A stretch of DNA of 11,147 nucleotides from an uncultured Porphyromonadaceae bacterium. GTDB taxonomy: Bacteria > Bacteroidota > Bacteroidia > Bacteroidales > Muribaculaceae. This document shows, piece by piece, positions 1-7,828 of this stretch (positions are counted from its first letter, which is position 1; each line of letters begins with the position of its first letter). The DNA lies in contig CAMWKC010000050.1 in the NCBI GenBank assembly GCA_947174735.1, positions 1 to 11,147 of the forward strand, read 5' to 3'. Position numbers and translations under genes: made by a program. The notes beneath the pieces are model-generated. The model was not told the origin of the DNA. It saw only the letters and a program-made list of their open reading frames with translations, and ran no database searches.

Positions 1-1550
1 TTGTCGATTGGGCGCGATGTCAATTCGCTCTGACCGCCATCTACCACTGGCTCTTCGTCCCGCTGACGCTGGGTCTGTCGGTGATTGTGGCGATTATGGA
101 GACTATCTATGTCCGCACCAATTCTCCTAAGTGGCTTGCCGCCACTAAATTCTGGATGACCCTTTTCGGCATCAATTTCGCTATCGGTGTCGCTACCGGT
201 CTGGTTCTCGAATTTGAGTTCGGTACCAACTGGAGTAACTATTCATGGTTCGTAGGTGACATATTCGGTGCGCCGCTCGCTATAGAGGGTATAGTAGCCT
301 TCTTTATGGAGTCTACTTTCGTCGCCGTCATGTTTTTCGGCTGGGACAAGGTAAGCCGCGGCTTCCATCTCACCGCTACATGGCTTACAGCTATAGGAGC
401 TTCAATATCGGCACTTTGGATTCTTGTCGCCAACGCATGGATGCAGTATCCCGCCGGTACAGAGTTTGACCCCGTACAGATGCGTAACATCATGACCGAC
501 TTCTGGGCACTTTTCTCAGGTGTGGCAGTCAACAAGTTTTTCCATGCCGTATTCAGCGGCTGGGCACTTGCCGGTGTTTTTGTTATCGGTGTCAGCTGCT
601 GGATGCTCTTCATCAACCGTAACACCGCCTTTGCCCAGCGCTCTATTAAAGTCGGTGCATGGACAGGTCTGGCAGGTCTGCTGCTGACTATGTACACAGG
701 CGACGGTTCAGCTGTTGAGGTAACCCGCTGCCAGCCTATGAAACTCGCTGCTATGGAAGGTCTGTATCACGGCTCATCAGAGCAAAGTCTTGTAGCCTTC
801 GGTCTCGTTAACCCTGACAAATCGTGGAATAACGCAGAAGACGAGTATCTCTTCGCTTTTGAGATTCCTTACGGTCTCTCGATTCTTGCTAATCACGATA
901 TGCATTCGTTTGTGCCGGGTATAGCTGATATTATCAAAGGTGTCAGCGTCAATGCTCAGGGTGATACCATTAATACCGTTTCCTACGCAGAACGTATAGC
1001 CCGAGGCAAACAGGCCCACGAAGCTCTGCGTCGTTTTGATATAGCACGTGCCAACGGTGACAAGACAGCTATGGCTGCCGCACAGCAGGCTCTTCAGGCT
1101 GATTATCCATATTTCGGTTATGGTTACTTCGATTCAGTAGACGAAGCTATTCCTCCGGTAGGAGTTACTTTCTATTCATTCCGTATCATGGTTATACTGG
1201 GTTCGTATTTCCTGCTGTTCTATGTATTGGTACTTATAGGAGTATATTACCGCGAATGGCTGTATCGCGCACGCTGGATGCAAGTGGTAGCTATACTGTC
1301 AGTGCCCCTGATGTGGGTATGTTCCGAAGCAGGATGGATAGTTGCCGAGGTGGGCCGTCAGCCTTGGACAGTACAGGACCTGTTGCCTACCAGAGCTGCT
1401 ATATCCTCTCTTCCCGCTTCATCAGTAATTACCACTTTCTGGCTATTCGCCGGTATCTTCACCATTCTGCTTATTGCTGAGGTCAGCATCATGATGCACC
1501 AGATAAGCATCCGCTCATCTCAGGATTTAGAAACCGCTAACACATACTGA
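1..1550 (+). CDS. cydA: Cytochrome bd quinol oxidase subunit I, 5' partial
   Basis: Heme-carrying subunit of the inner-membrane bd oxidase, which oxidises quinol and reduces oxygen to water without pumping protons. The reading frame is open from base 3 to the TGA at 1548-1550 (515 residues seen). The GTG at 81 is not the true start: residues before it read QFALTAIYHWLFVPLTLGLS, the conserved CydA N-terminus, so only about four residues are missing. Numbering from base 3, the heme b595/d ligand His15, Glu95 (APLAIEG), Glu103 (FFMEST), the b558 ligands His181 and Met396, the quinol-loop Lys247 and Glu252, and Glu448 in VAEVGRQPW are all present, matching the E. coli positions closely. Length is near the E. 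coli 522. cydB follows after 5 bp. In Bacteroides this oxidase supports growth at nanomolar oxygen; the same role is inferred here. Confidence 0.97.
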   Translation, partial: VDWARCQFALTAIYHWLFVPLTLGLSVIVAIMETIYVRTNSPKWLAATKFWMTLFGINFAIGVATGLVLEFEFGTNWSNYSWFVGDIFGAPLAIEGIVAFFMESTFVAVMFFGWDKVSRGFHLTATWLTAIGASISALWILVANAWMQYPAGTEFDPVQMRNIMTDFWALFSGVAVNKFFHAVFSGWALAGVFVIGVSCWMLFINRNTAFAQRSIKVGAWTGLAGLLLTMYTGDGSAVEVTRCQPMKLAAMEGLYHGSSEQSLVAFGLVNPDKSWNNAEDEYLFAFEIPYGLSILANHDMHSFVPGIADIIKGVSVNAQGDTINTVSYAERIARGKQAHEALRRFDIARANGDKTAMAAAQQALQADYPYFGYGYFDSVDEAIPPVGVTFYSFRIMVILGSYFLLFYVLVLIGVYYREWLYRARWMQVVAILSVPLMWVCSEAGWIVAEVGRQPWTVQDLLPTRAAISSLPASSVITTFWLFAGIFTILLIAEVSIMMHQISIRSSQDLETANTY

Positions 1551-1555
1551 AAGTC

Positions 1556-2704
1556 ATGACACTCGAATATCTTCAGAACTATTGGTGGCTGCTCGTATCC
1601 GTGCTGGGCGGCATCCTGGTGTTCCTGCTCTTCGTACAGGGCGGACAGTCAATGCTGCTCTCTACACGCTCGGCCGAACGCCGTGATCTCATAGTTAATT
1701 CTCTGGGACGCAAATGGGAATTGACCTTTACTACACTTGTAGTCTTCGGCGGCGCTGCCTTCGCCTCGTTTCCGTTATTTTATTCTACCAGCTTCGGCGG
1801 TGCCTACTGGTTATGGCTCATCATCTTGTTTTCGTTTATACTTCAGGCTGTGAGCTATGAATTCCGCAACAAACGCGGCAATATCTACGGTACAGCTACC
1901 TATGATTTGTTCCTTTTCCTTAATGGTCTCATAGGATGTGTACTCTTAGGCGTAGCTGTAGGTATGTTCTTTTTCGGTGGCGAGTTCACAGTATCACGCG
2001 GCAGTCTGCTTGACAATACAGCTCCCGTAATCTCAAACTGGGCTCCTTCACATGGATTTGAGGCAATGATTGACTGGCGTAATCTCGTCCTCGGTGTAGC
2101 GGTGTTCTTCCTCGCACGCACTCTGGCCTGCCTCTATATGATTAATAATATAGATAATTATCCGTACCGCGACTCGCTGCGTCAGCGTTGCCTTATCTAT
2201 GGCGGATGCTTCCTTATCTTCTTCCTGTGGTTCCTCGGTTTGCTTTTCACTACCGTAGGTTACGCCTACACTACTGATGAATTCGGCAATACTACTATCA
2301 TACCCATAGGATGTAAATACTTCTATAATTACATCGACCTCTGGTGGGCCGGTCTGACTCTGCTTGCCGGAGTAGCCCTGACACTGTTCGGCTGGATCAG
2401 TACCGTTATGCGCCGTAACTACACATACGGAATCTGGCCGGCCGGCTTCGGTGTGTTTCTTGTAGTAGCAAGCTTATTCTGGGTAGCCGGTTACAATGAT
2501 ACCGCCTTCTATCCTTCTACTATAGACCCCGCTTCATCACTTACCATACGTAACGCCTCATCGTCACACTTTACTCTTACAGTGATGAGCTATGTATCGT
2601 TGCTTATTCCTGTGGTAATTCTTTACATTGCCTATGTATGGCATTGTATGGATCGCCGCAAAATAAGTATTGACGAACTCCGTACAGCTGACCATAAATA
2701 TTGA
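1556..2704 (+). CDS. cydB: Cytochrome bd quinol oxidase subunit II
   Basis: Second integral-membrane subunit of the bd oxidase, paired with CydA. The 382-residue product opens with the Bacteroidetes-type CydB N-terminus (YWWLLVSVLGGILVFLLFVQGGQS) and has about nine hydrophobic helices. GRKWELTFTTLVVFGGAAFASFP matches the conserved family region of helix 2. The last residues (CMDRRKISIDELRTADHKY) form a short polar cytoplasmic tail. The start lies 5 bp after the cydA stop, so the two are surely co-transcribed. No small CydX-like ORF was recognised downstream. A hairpin follows at 2741-2777. Confidence 0.96.
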   Translation: MTLEYLQNYWWLLVSVLGGILVFLLFVQGGQSMLLSTRSAERRDLIVNSLGRKWELTFTTLVVFGGAAFASFPLFYSTSFGGAYWLWLIILFSFILQAVSYEFRNKRGNIYGTATYDLFLFLNGLIGCVLLGVAVGMFFFGGEFTVSRGSLLDNTAPVISNWAPSHGFEAMIDWRNLVLGVAVFFLARTLACLYMINNIDNYPYRDSLRQRCLIYGGCFLIFFLWFLGLLFTTVGYAYTTDEFGNTTIIPIGCKYFYNYIDLWWAGLTLLAGVALTLFGWISTVMRRNYTYGIWPAGFGVFLVVASLFWVAGYNDTAFYPSTIDPASSLTIRNASSSHFTLTVMSYVSLLIPVVILYIAYVWHCMDRRKISIDELRTADHKY

Positions 2705-2740
2705 TAATACTTTATGTATTAACTGTCAATAAATGACCTG

Positions 2741-2777
2741 ACGGCCTCTGCCAACACACTGTGTCGGCGGAGGCCGT
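2741..2777 (+). terminator. GC-rich hairpin after cydB
   Basis: Two 12-base arms (2741-2752, ACGGCCTCTGCC, and 2766-2777, GGCGGAGGCCGT) pair fully, with one U-G wobble, around a 13-nt loop. It lies 36 bp after the cydB stop and 39 bp before the next start, where a terminator or processing stop would be expected. No T-run follows it, so a classical intrinsic terminator is not proved. It may instead mark a 3' end or allow partial read-through into the chrA genes. No TAnnTTTG promoter box was seen between cydB and chrA. Confidence 0.55.
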
Positions 2778-2816
2778 TACAGACCTCTACCGGTAAAACT
2801 ATACAAATTCTGTTAC

Positions 2817-3386
2817 ATGAACATTTACTGGCAATTATTTACTTCTTTCTTCAAGATTGGTGCTTGCACCTTCGGAGGCGGATGGGCCATGATTTCCATT
2901 ATTGAACGTGAGATTGTAGACAAACGTCATTGGATAGAGCGTGACGATTTTCTTGACCTGCTTGCCATAGCACAATCACTGCCGGGTATTCTGGCAGTAA
3001 ACATAGCCACCGCTGTCGGTGACAAAATCAAAGGCACCCGTGGCAGTGTACTTGCTTCTCTGGGTACGATACTGCCATCTTTTATTATTATTCTGGCTAT
3101 AGCCATATTCCTCACTCCTGAGACAATAAAAGGGAATCGTGCTCTGTCAGCCATATTTATGGGTATACGTCCGGCAGTTGTAGCTCTCATCATCGCGCCG
3201 GTTATCACATCGGCCAAAGCTGCCAAACTGACATGGCGTACTATATGGATTCCGTTGGTAGTGGCACTGATGATTTCGCTCAATCTCGGCACTATCTCCA
3301 GTCCTATACTCTATATAGTGCTCGGAGCCCTCGGCGGCTGGGGTGTATGGTATATAGGACAGCGGGGTACCCGCAAAAAAAAGTAA
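2817..3386 (+). CDS. chrA: Chromate transporter family protein, first half-size subunit
   Basis: Short-chain member of the CHR (ChrA) family of membrane transporters. The product has 189 residues, the size of one CHR domain rather than the two-domain protein of about 400. It carries the N-terminal signature FFKIGACTFGGGWAMISIIE near residues 11-30, then W39, the region AIAQSLPGILAVNIATAVGD around residues 51-70, and an LPS motif before a hydrophobic stretch. About five to six membrane segments follow, ending in a basic tail (RGTRKKK). The family's usual PGP is PGI here, unlike the next gene. Half-size CHR proteins are normally encoded as adjacent pairs and act together, and the second half starts 18 bp later. 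Family members expel chromate in some bacteria; the natural substrate in a gut-type anaerobe is unknown, so the name gives the family only. Confidence 0.9.
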   Translation: MNIYWQLFTSFFKIGACTFGGGWAMISIIEREIVDKRHWIERDDFLDLLAIAQSLPGILAVNIATAVGDKIKGTRGSVLASLGTILPSFIIILAIAIFLTPETIKGNRALSAIFMGIRPAVVALIIAPVITSAKAAKLTWRTIWIPLVVALMISLNLGTISSPILYIVLGALGGWGVWYIGQRGTRKKK

Positions 3387-3404
3387 ACTATTTCAGCAAC
3401 TGAT

Positions 3405-4013
3405 ATGCAAATATACTGGCAACTTATATGGGCCTATCTGAAAATAGGCATATTCGGTTTCGGCGGCGGTTACGCTATGCTGTCACTGGTAGAACATTCA
3501 GTCGTTGATCCGGGATGGATAACTGAACAGACTTTCACCGACATCGTGGCTATATCACAGATGACACCCGGTCCTATCGGTATCAATTCAGCCACATATA
3601 TCGGTTTCGTAGCTCCGAGCCATGTTAATCCCGAGCTTTCCGGTATAGGCTGGGGTCTGCTCGGCTCTATGGTATGTACGCTGGCTGTAGTCTTACCATC
3701 TTTCTTTCTGGTGCTGTACAGTTCTCACTTCATACGCCGTCATAATGAAAGCGGTGTTATCAAAGCTATATTCTCCGGTCTGCGTCCGGTAGTCGTAGGC
3801 CTGATAGCATCAGCTGCAATATTGCTGATGAATACCGCCAACTTCTGTCCGGACGGCGAAACACGTCAGCTTGTCACCAGCATCATAATATGCGCAGCGG
3901 CATTCTGTTTGGTATTCTTTTCCATACCTTTCAGAGGTAAACAGGTGAAGCTGCACCCTATCCTGGTAATAATTATGGCTGGTCTGGCCGGCTATCTTAT
4001 CTATGCCTTCTGA
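3405..4013 (+). CDS. chrA: Chromate transporter family protein, second half-size subunit
   Basis: Partner of the preceding CHR half-protein, with 202 residues. It has the family signature YLKIGIFGFGGGYAMLSLVE (residues 11-30), a complete MTPGPIGINSATYIG motif near residues 53-67, and VLPSFFLVL. Several hydrophobic segments follow, the last ending at the C-terminal Phe. The two halves are homologous (both begin M-x-IYWQL) but diverged, as expected for subunits of a heteromer with opposite membrane topology; that topology is a property of the family, not read from the sequence. The stop codon lies inside the start of folC (11-bp overlap), suggesting translational coupling. Co-transcription with folC looks positional rather than functional. 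Confidence 0.9.
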   Translation: MQIYWQLIWAYLKIGIFGFGGGYAMLSLVEHSVVDPGWITEQTFTDIVAISQMTPGPIGINSATYIGFVAPSHVNPELSGIGWGLLGSMVCTLAVVLPSFFLVLYSSHFIRRHNESGVIKAIFSGLRPVVVGLIASAAILLMNTANFCPDGETRQLVTSIIICAAAFCLVFFSIPFRGKQVKLHPILVIIMAGLAGYLIYAF

Positions 4014-5391
4014 TAAAATCATGCAGTCACAACAGAAAGAACTCGGTTCATTCTCACGGCCCGGTGCTGACAGCACTTATGACAGGGCTATTCAGTTTCT
4101 ATATTCACAACTTCCTATGTTCTCGCGTGTAGGAGCCGCTGCTTATAAACCCGGCCTCGACACTACACTCGAGCTTGACCGTATATTCGGACATCCGCAT
4201 ACAAAGTTCAAATCAATACATATCGGCGGTACTAACGGTAAGGGCAGCACTTCGCATACATTGGCGGCCATGCTCCAGGCACAGGGTTATAAAGTCGGTC
4301 TTTATACATCGCCTCATCTTGTCGACTTCCGGGAACGCATACGTGTCAACGGTGAAATGATACCCCGTAGTGCTGTCACCGATTTCGTACAGCGTTGGAA
4401 CTCTCTAAAGAATGAGACTCTGCACCCTTCCTTCTTCGAGCTGACGATGATGATGGCATTCGATTGGTTTGCAAATCAAAATGTGGATTATGCTGTCATC
4501 GAGGTCGGTATGGGAGGACGGCTTGACTCTACGAATATCATTACTCCTGTAGCATGTGTTATAACCAATATCTCACCTGACCACACACAGTTTCTCGGCA
4601 CTACTATGCCTGCAATAGCTTCGGAGAAAGCAGGCATCATAAAACACGGTATACCTGTAGTTATAGGTGAAGCAGAAGGCGAAGTAAGGCAAGTGTTTGA
4701 ACGACGTGCTGCTGAAGTCGGCACAGATATTGTATTTGCTGACGATGAAGCTCTGCTGCGTTCCGCTCACGGGACCGAACCTTCAGGCCTCGACTGTGAA
4801 GCTAAATCACTTGGTAAGTTCCGTTTCGCTTTATCCGGTGATTACCAGATTGCCAATGCCAACACACTTCTGTCGGCTGTAGGTATGCTACGTCGCTGCG
4901 GAGTGCATCTTGATGATGAAGCTATAAGGAGGGGATTTGCTGAAGTAGAAAAACTAACCGGACTGCGCGGCCGCTGGACTATACTTAACGACCGTCCGTT
5001 AGCTATATGTGACACAGGGCATAATGAAGCCGGACTACGCTACAACATGAGTCAGCTTGAGCGACTCATTTCACATCGTCACGGAGCAAGACTACGGATG
5101 GTGATGGGCTTTGTAGCAGACAAGGCAATCAGCCATATATTACCGCTGCTTCCCCGACATGCCCTTTATTATATTACTCAGGCAGCTATACCGCGTGCAC
5201 TCCCTGCAGAAGAACTTTATAAACTCGCCAAAGCAAACGGATTCGACTGTCAGCTCTGTCCTACTCCTGTCGAGGCCTGGCGCACAGCTATGACTGAAGC
5301 TTCTCCTGACGATATTATTTATGTCGGCGGCTCGACATTCGTAGTAGCTGATTTGCTGGCCTGGCTTGACGCAGGTGAACAAATATCCTGA
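4003..5391 (+). CDS. folC: Folylpolyglutamate synthase / dihydrofolate synthase
   Basis: Cytoplasmic Mur-ligase-type enzyme that uses ATP to add glutamate to dihydropteroate and/or folates, keeping folate in the cell. The product has 462 residues from ATG 4003. Visible motifs are the P-loop GGTNGKGS (75-82), the loop TSPHLVDFRER (102-112), EVGMGGRLDSTN (167-178), SPDHTQFLG (191-199), and SEKAGIIK (207-214) containing the lysine that is carbamylated in studied homologues. CDTGHNEAGL begins the C-terminal Mur ligase domain. The start is uncertain: ATG 4003 overlaps chrA by 11 bp, while ATG 4021 (residue 7) begins just after the chrA stop. Neither has a Shine-Dalgarno site, and homology becomes recognisable only from about residue 25. 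A large palindrome closes the unit. Confidence 0.95.
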   Translation: MPSDKIMQSQQKELGSFSRPGADSTYDRAIQFLYSQLPMFSRVGAAAYKPGLDTTLELDRIFGHPHTKFKSIHIGGTNGKGSTSHTLAAMLQAQGYKVGLYTSPHLVDFRERIRVNGEMIPRSAVTDFVQRWNSLKNETLHPSFFELTMMMAFDWFANQNVDYAVIEVGMGGRLDSTNIITPVACVITNISPDHTQFLGTTMPAIASEKAGIIKHGIPVVIGEAEGEVRQVFERRAAEVGTDIVFADDEALLRSAHGTEPSGLDCEAKSLGKFRFALSGDYQIANANTLLSAVGMLRRCGVHLDDEAIRRGFAEVEKLTGLRGRWTILNDRPLAICDTGHNEAGLRYNMSQLERLISHRHGARLRMVMGFVADKAISHILPLLPRHALYYITQAAIPRALPAEELYKLAKANGFDCQLCPTPVEAWRTAMTEASPDDIIYVGGSTFVVADLLAWLDAGEQIS

Positions 5392-5418
5392 GTCAGGATA
5401 TCTAAGAGACTTTCAATA

Positions 5419-5466
5419 CAGACCATGCGTCCGAAGGAATACGTATTCCTTCGGACGCATGGTCTG
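5419..5466. terminator. Perfect 48-bp palindrome between convergent genes, probable bidirectional terminator
   Basis: Bases 5419-5442 are the exact reverse complement of 5443-5466 (arm CAGACCATGCGTCCGAAGG...), with the centre at ACGT. In RNA this gives a stem of at least 20 bp with a 4-6 nt loop. The flanks add a few more pairs with a one-base bulge (AATA on the left, TTATT on the right). It sits 27 bp after folC and 53 bp before the end of the convergent rng gene, so one hairpin can stop both transcripts. T-rich sequence follows on the + strand (TTATTCTATG); on the other strand the run is TATTGAAAG. Confidence 0.85.
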
Positions 5467-5519
5467 TTATTCTATGTATTGGTCAGCGTATAGGTTCCCT
5501 CACGGGTTTCACGCCGACG

Positions 5520-7148
5520 CTAATCGTCATTATCTTTATCGTGATTCTTCATTCGTGAATGGCTCTTGGTCTGATTACTGTTCAGGTCACGTTCTTCTTT
5601 TAAGTCGCCTTCCTTCTGTTCGGCATCTATGACACGATACTGCAGATAGGCCAGAGATTCGTCGGCTACAATCTTGAAGTTGCGGCCGTAGCGGCGCCGC
5701 CATGTGCCGTAAAGCGAAAAGAGACCTTTCTTGATATAAGCTTCTACATAAGGATGCACATACATCACAAACTTCTTGATTTGAAGATGATTAACCAAAT
5801 AATCAAGCTTCTCGTCGAGTTTATCGGTAAACAGCAGCGAAGGCTGAACTTCTCCACGGCCATAACACGACGGACAGGTCTCGGCAGTAGTTATGTCAAG
5901 GGCCGGACGCACACGCTGGCGTGTTATCTGCATCAGACCGAATTTACTGAGAGGCAAAATGTTATGGCGTGCCCTGTCGTTAGCCATTACTTCGCGCATG
6001 TGGTCGAAGAGAGTCTGACGGTGTTCCGGCTTGGCCATATCAATGAAGTCTATGACAATAATACCACCCATATCGCGCAAACGTAGCTGACGAGCTATCT
6101 CGTCGGCGGCCTTCAGATTAACATCAAGAGCATTCGATTCCTGGTCGGGGCTTGCCTTTGAGCGGTTACCCGAATTGACATCGATGACATGCAGAGCTTC
6201 GGTATGCTCGATTATGATGTATGCACCGCTCTTAAACGACACTGTCTTACCGAAACTGCTCTTTATCTGACGTGTGACGTTGAAATGATCGAAGATAGGA
6301 ATCTCTTTATTATAGAGTTTTACTATATCCTTTGTCTCCGGTGCTATCAGGGTCACATAGTTCTGTATCTGGGTAAAGGTCTCGGCCTCGTTGACCCATA
6401 TACTCTCAAAAGTAGGGCTGAAAATATCACGTATCACGCTCACCGCACGCGAGTCTTCCTCATATATAAGAGCCGGTGGCTGACTACGCTGCATCTTACT
6501 TATTGCTTCCTCCCAGCTTTTGACAAGAGTACGCATCTCATGATTAAGCTCGGCCACACGTTTGTTTTCTGCCGATGTTCTCACTATGACTCCGAAGCCT
6601 TTAGGCTTGATGCTACTGATAAGCTGACGAAGGCGGATTTTCTCTTCAGCCGACTTTATCTTTTGTGAAATCGAGATTTTGTCGCCGAACGGTATCAGAA
6701 CCATGAATCGTCCCGTAAATGACAGTTCGGTGGTGAGCCTTGGTCCCTTTGACGATATGGGCTCCTTGGCTATTTGCACCATAAGTTCCTGACCGGGCTG
6801 TAAAAGGTCCTGTATAGTTCCCGTCTTAGGTATATCGGGTAGTGTCTTAAACTTCGATATGTTTGGTATACGCTTCTTATCCTCAAGAGCCTCTTTTACG
6901 AAAGCCTGATATGTTGAGAACTGGGCGCCCAGATCGAGATAATGAAGAAAAGCGTCTTTCTCATAGCCGACATCCACGAAGGCAGCATTCAGACCCGGCA
7001 TTATCTTCTTTACCTTAGCCAGATAGAGATCGCCCACAGCGTACGCTATGTTACGGCTCTCTTTCTGCAAAGACACAAGTCGCGAGTCCTCAAGCAGAGC
7101 TATCGAGATGTCTTTCTGCTGTACATCGACTATCAGTTCGCTTTTCAT
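5520..7148 (-). CDS. rng: Ribonuclease G/E family endoribonuclease
   Basis: Endoribonuclease for rRNA maturation and mRNA decay. The start chosen is ATG 7148 (MKSELIVDVQ), giving 542 residues; the upstream ATG at 7172 would add MFFFHNTP, encoded inside a terminator-like T tract, and homologues start near the later Met. In order: an N-terminal S1-type RNA-binding region (residues 31-130, GDLYLAKVKKIMPGLNAAFVDVG), a 5'-sensor/RNase H-like middle, then the catalytic region with HVIDVNSGN (Asp323) and IDFIDM (Asp367), the expected Mg ligands. CPSC (Cys425, Cys428) is the zinc-link. The last 30 or so residues (DLKEERDLNSNQ...DKDNDD) are polar and lineage-specific. It lacks the long degradosome scaffold of E. 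coli RNase E, so it is closer to RNase G. Likely co-transcribed after the 29-residue gene and HU, with hairpins just before its start. Confidence 0.95.
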   Translation of the reverse strand: MKSELIVDVQQKDISIALLEDSRLVSLQKESRNIAYAVGDLYLAKVKKIMPGLNAAFVDVGYEKDAFLHYLDLGAQFSTYQAFVKEALEDKKRIPNISKFKTLPDIPKTGTIQDLLQPGQELMVQIAKEPISSKGPRLTTELSFTGRFMVLIPFGDKISISQKIKSAEEKIRLRQLISSIKPKGFGVIVRTSAENKRVAELNHEMRTLVKSWEEAISKMQRSQPPALIYEEDSRAVSVIRDIFSPTFESIWVNEAETFTQIQNYVTLIAPETKDIVKLYNKEIPIFDHFNVTRQIKSSFGKTVSFKSGAYIIIEHTEALHVIDVNSGNRSKASPDQESNALDVNLKAADEIARQLRLRDMGGIIVIDFIDMAKPEHRQTLFDHMREVMANDRARHNILPLSKFGLMQITRQRVRPALDITTAETCPSCYGRGEVQPSLLFTDKLDEKLDYLVNHLQIKKFVMYVHPYVEAYIKKGLFSLYGTWRRRYGRNFKIVADESLAYLQYRVIDAEQKEGDLKEERDLNSNQTKSHSRMKNHDKDNDD

Positions 7149-7160
7149 TGGTGTATTATG

Positions 7161-7219
7161 AAAAAAGAACAAACCGTGGCAGGTCGCACTTTAATGCGTC
7201 ACTCGCCTGTTTGTTCTTT
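7161..7219 (-). terminator. Terminator-like hairpin with T-run directly before rng
   Basis: Read on the - strand, AAAGAACAAAC (7219-7209) pairs perfectly over 11 bp with GTTTGTTCTTT (7174-7164), and the 3' arm continues into TTT. The 34-nt interior can form a smaller CGCA/TGCG hairpin. The T-run ends only about 12 nt before the rng ATG at 7148. It could be an intrinsic terminator that limits read-through from the upstream genes into rng, or a 5' leader hairpin. No promoter box was seen between it and rng, which favours attenuation over simple termination. Confidence 0.6.
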
Positions 7220-7227
7220 GAGACTGT

Positions 7228-7258
7228 GGCTGCCGGCCTCGGGCGAGGACCGGCGGCC
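7228..7258 (-). promoter_or_regulatory. GC-rich hairpin in the rng leader
   Basis: GGC-t-GCCGG-CCTC (7228-7240) and GAGG-a-CCGGC-g-GCC (7245-7258) form a 12-bp stem with a one-base bulge, one mismatch and a GGGC loop. It lies between the stop of the 29-residue gene and the terminator-like hairpin next to rng. No T-run follows on either strand. It is probably an mRNA stability or processing element, and could itself be a substrate for the RNase encoded downstream; that role is inference. Confidence 0.5.
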
Positions 7259-7277
7259 TTATACATGTCCGTCGTTA

Positions 7278-7367
7278 TTATTTCTTCTTATGACGGTTCT
7301 TTCTCAGTCTTTTCTTACGCTTGTGGGTAGCCATCTTGTGGCCTTTTCTCTTTTTTCCGCTTGGCAT
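7278..7367 (-). CDS. 29-residue basic ribosomal-type protein (AURKAIP1/COX24-like)
   Basis: ATG 7367 to TAA 7280-7278. The product begins MPSGKKRKGHKMATHKRKKR and ends RLRKNRHKKK. About 60% of the residues are Lys, Arg or His, and there are no acidic residues. This pattern, K-R-K-x-x-K-M-x-x-H-K-x-K-K-R-x-R-K-x-R, is that of the tiny AURKAIP1/COX24-domain proteins found in Bacteroidetes, related to mycobacterial ribosomal protein bS22 and mitochondrial mS38. In those systems the peptide lies in rRNA grooves of the small subunit. The gene sits between HU and rng on the same strand, 95 bp after the HU stop. Assignment is by remembered sequence pattern; the family is small and basic, so exact ribosomal placement is inferred. 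Confidence 0.88.
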   Translation of the reverse strand: MPSGKKRKGHKMATHKRKKRLRKNRHKKK

Positions 7368-7440
7368 AGTTGTTGTGTTTTTATGTGTTGTTATCTTGAT
7401 GCTTGTCGAACACAGGCAGTTTCAGCAGCTTCGGCCTCAC

Positions 7441-7460
7441 AGTCTCAGCCGTTAGAGACT
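7441..7460 (-). promoter_or_regulatory. Small hairpin after the HU gene
   Basis: AGTCTC (7441-7446) and GAGACT (7455-7460) form a 6-bp stem with an 8-nt loop, starting 2 bp after the HU stop codon. There is no T-run. It may protect the HU message 3' end after processing from the downstream genes; a chance hairpin is possible. Confidence 0.3.
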
Positions 7461-7462
7461 AC

Positions 7463-7735
7463 TTATTTTACCTGGTCCAGAAATACCTTCGAAGGTTTGA
7501 ATGCCGGTATTTTATGTTCCGGTATCTTGATAGTTGTGTTTTTGGAGATGTTGCGAGCAGTTTTCTCTCTTCGTGTCTTCACGATAAAGCTACCGAAGCC
7601 ACGAAGGTACACATTATGGCCGTTTCCCATAGAGTCCTTCACCACCTCCATAAACTTCTCTACCGTGGACAGCACGGCGGCTTTCTCAAGACCTGTGCTG
7701 CGTGAGATTTCGTTTACAATATCAGCTTTTGTCAT
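7463..7735 (-). CDS. HU/IHF-family DNA-binding protein
   Basis: Small dimeric nucleoid protein that bends DNA. The 90-residue length is typical. The N-terminal helical part (MTKADIVNEISRSTGL...VEKFMEVVKDSM) is followed by the conserved RGFGSFIVKTRREKTARNI, which leads into the DNA-binding beta arm. KNTTIKIPEHKIPAFKPSK corresponds to the arm tip and return strand, with the intercalating proline expected in IPE. It is one of several HU-type paralogues usual in Bacteroidetes, so hupA, hupB or ihf cannot be assigned. It heads the - strand group with the 29-residue ribosomal-type gene and rng. A promoter match and a roughly 125-nt leader lie upstream. Confidence 0.95.
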   Translation of the reverse strand: MTKADIVNEISRSTGLEKAAVLSTVEKFMEVVKDSMGNGHNVYLRGFGSFIVKTRREKTARNISKNTTIKIPEHKIPAFKPSKVFLDQVK

Positions 7736-7828
7736 TTCCGTTGTTAATTATTTCTACCTTTTTACACATTATGTGAGGTATCCGAGGCCAATCATTTCGT
7801 ATTGGGCTCTTCACCCTCTTACTCTATA

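Noticed and set aside
81..1550. GTG 81 as the cydA start
   Set aside because: Conserved CydA residues, including the heme ligand His, lie upstream in the same open frame back to base 3.
5472..5522. In-frame extension after the rng TAG stop (RRRETREGTYTLTNT) suggesting amber read-through
   Set aside because: Fifteen sense codons after a stop are expected about half the time, the rng homologues end near this point, and there is no sign of stop reassignment elsewhere (TAG does not interrupt any other gene).
6189..6668. 159-codon + strand frame inside rng
   Set aside because: It is a shadow of rng codon bias; the Cys/Leu/His-rich translation resembles nothing known.
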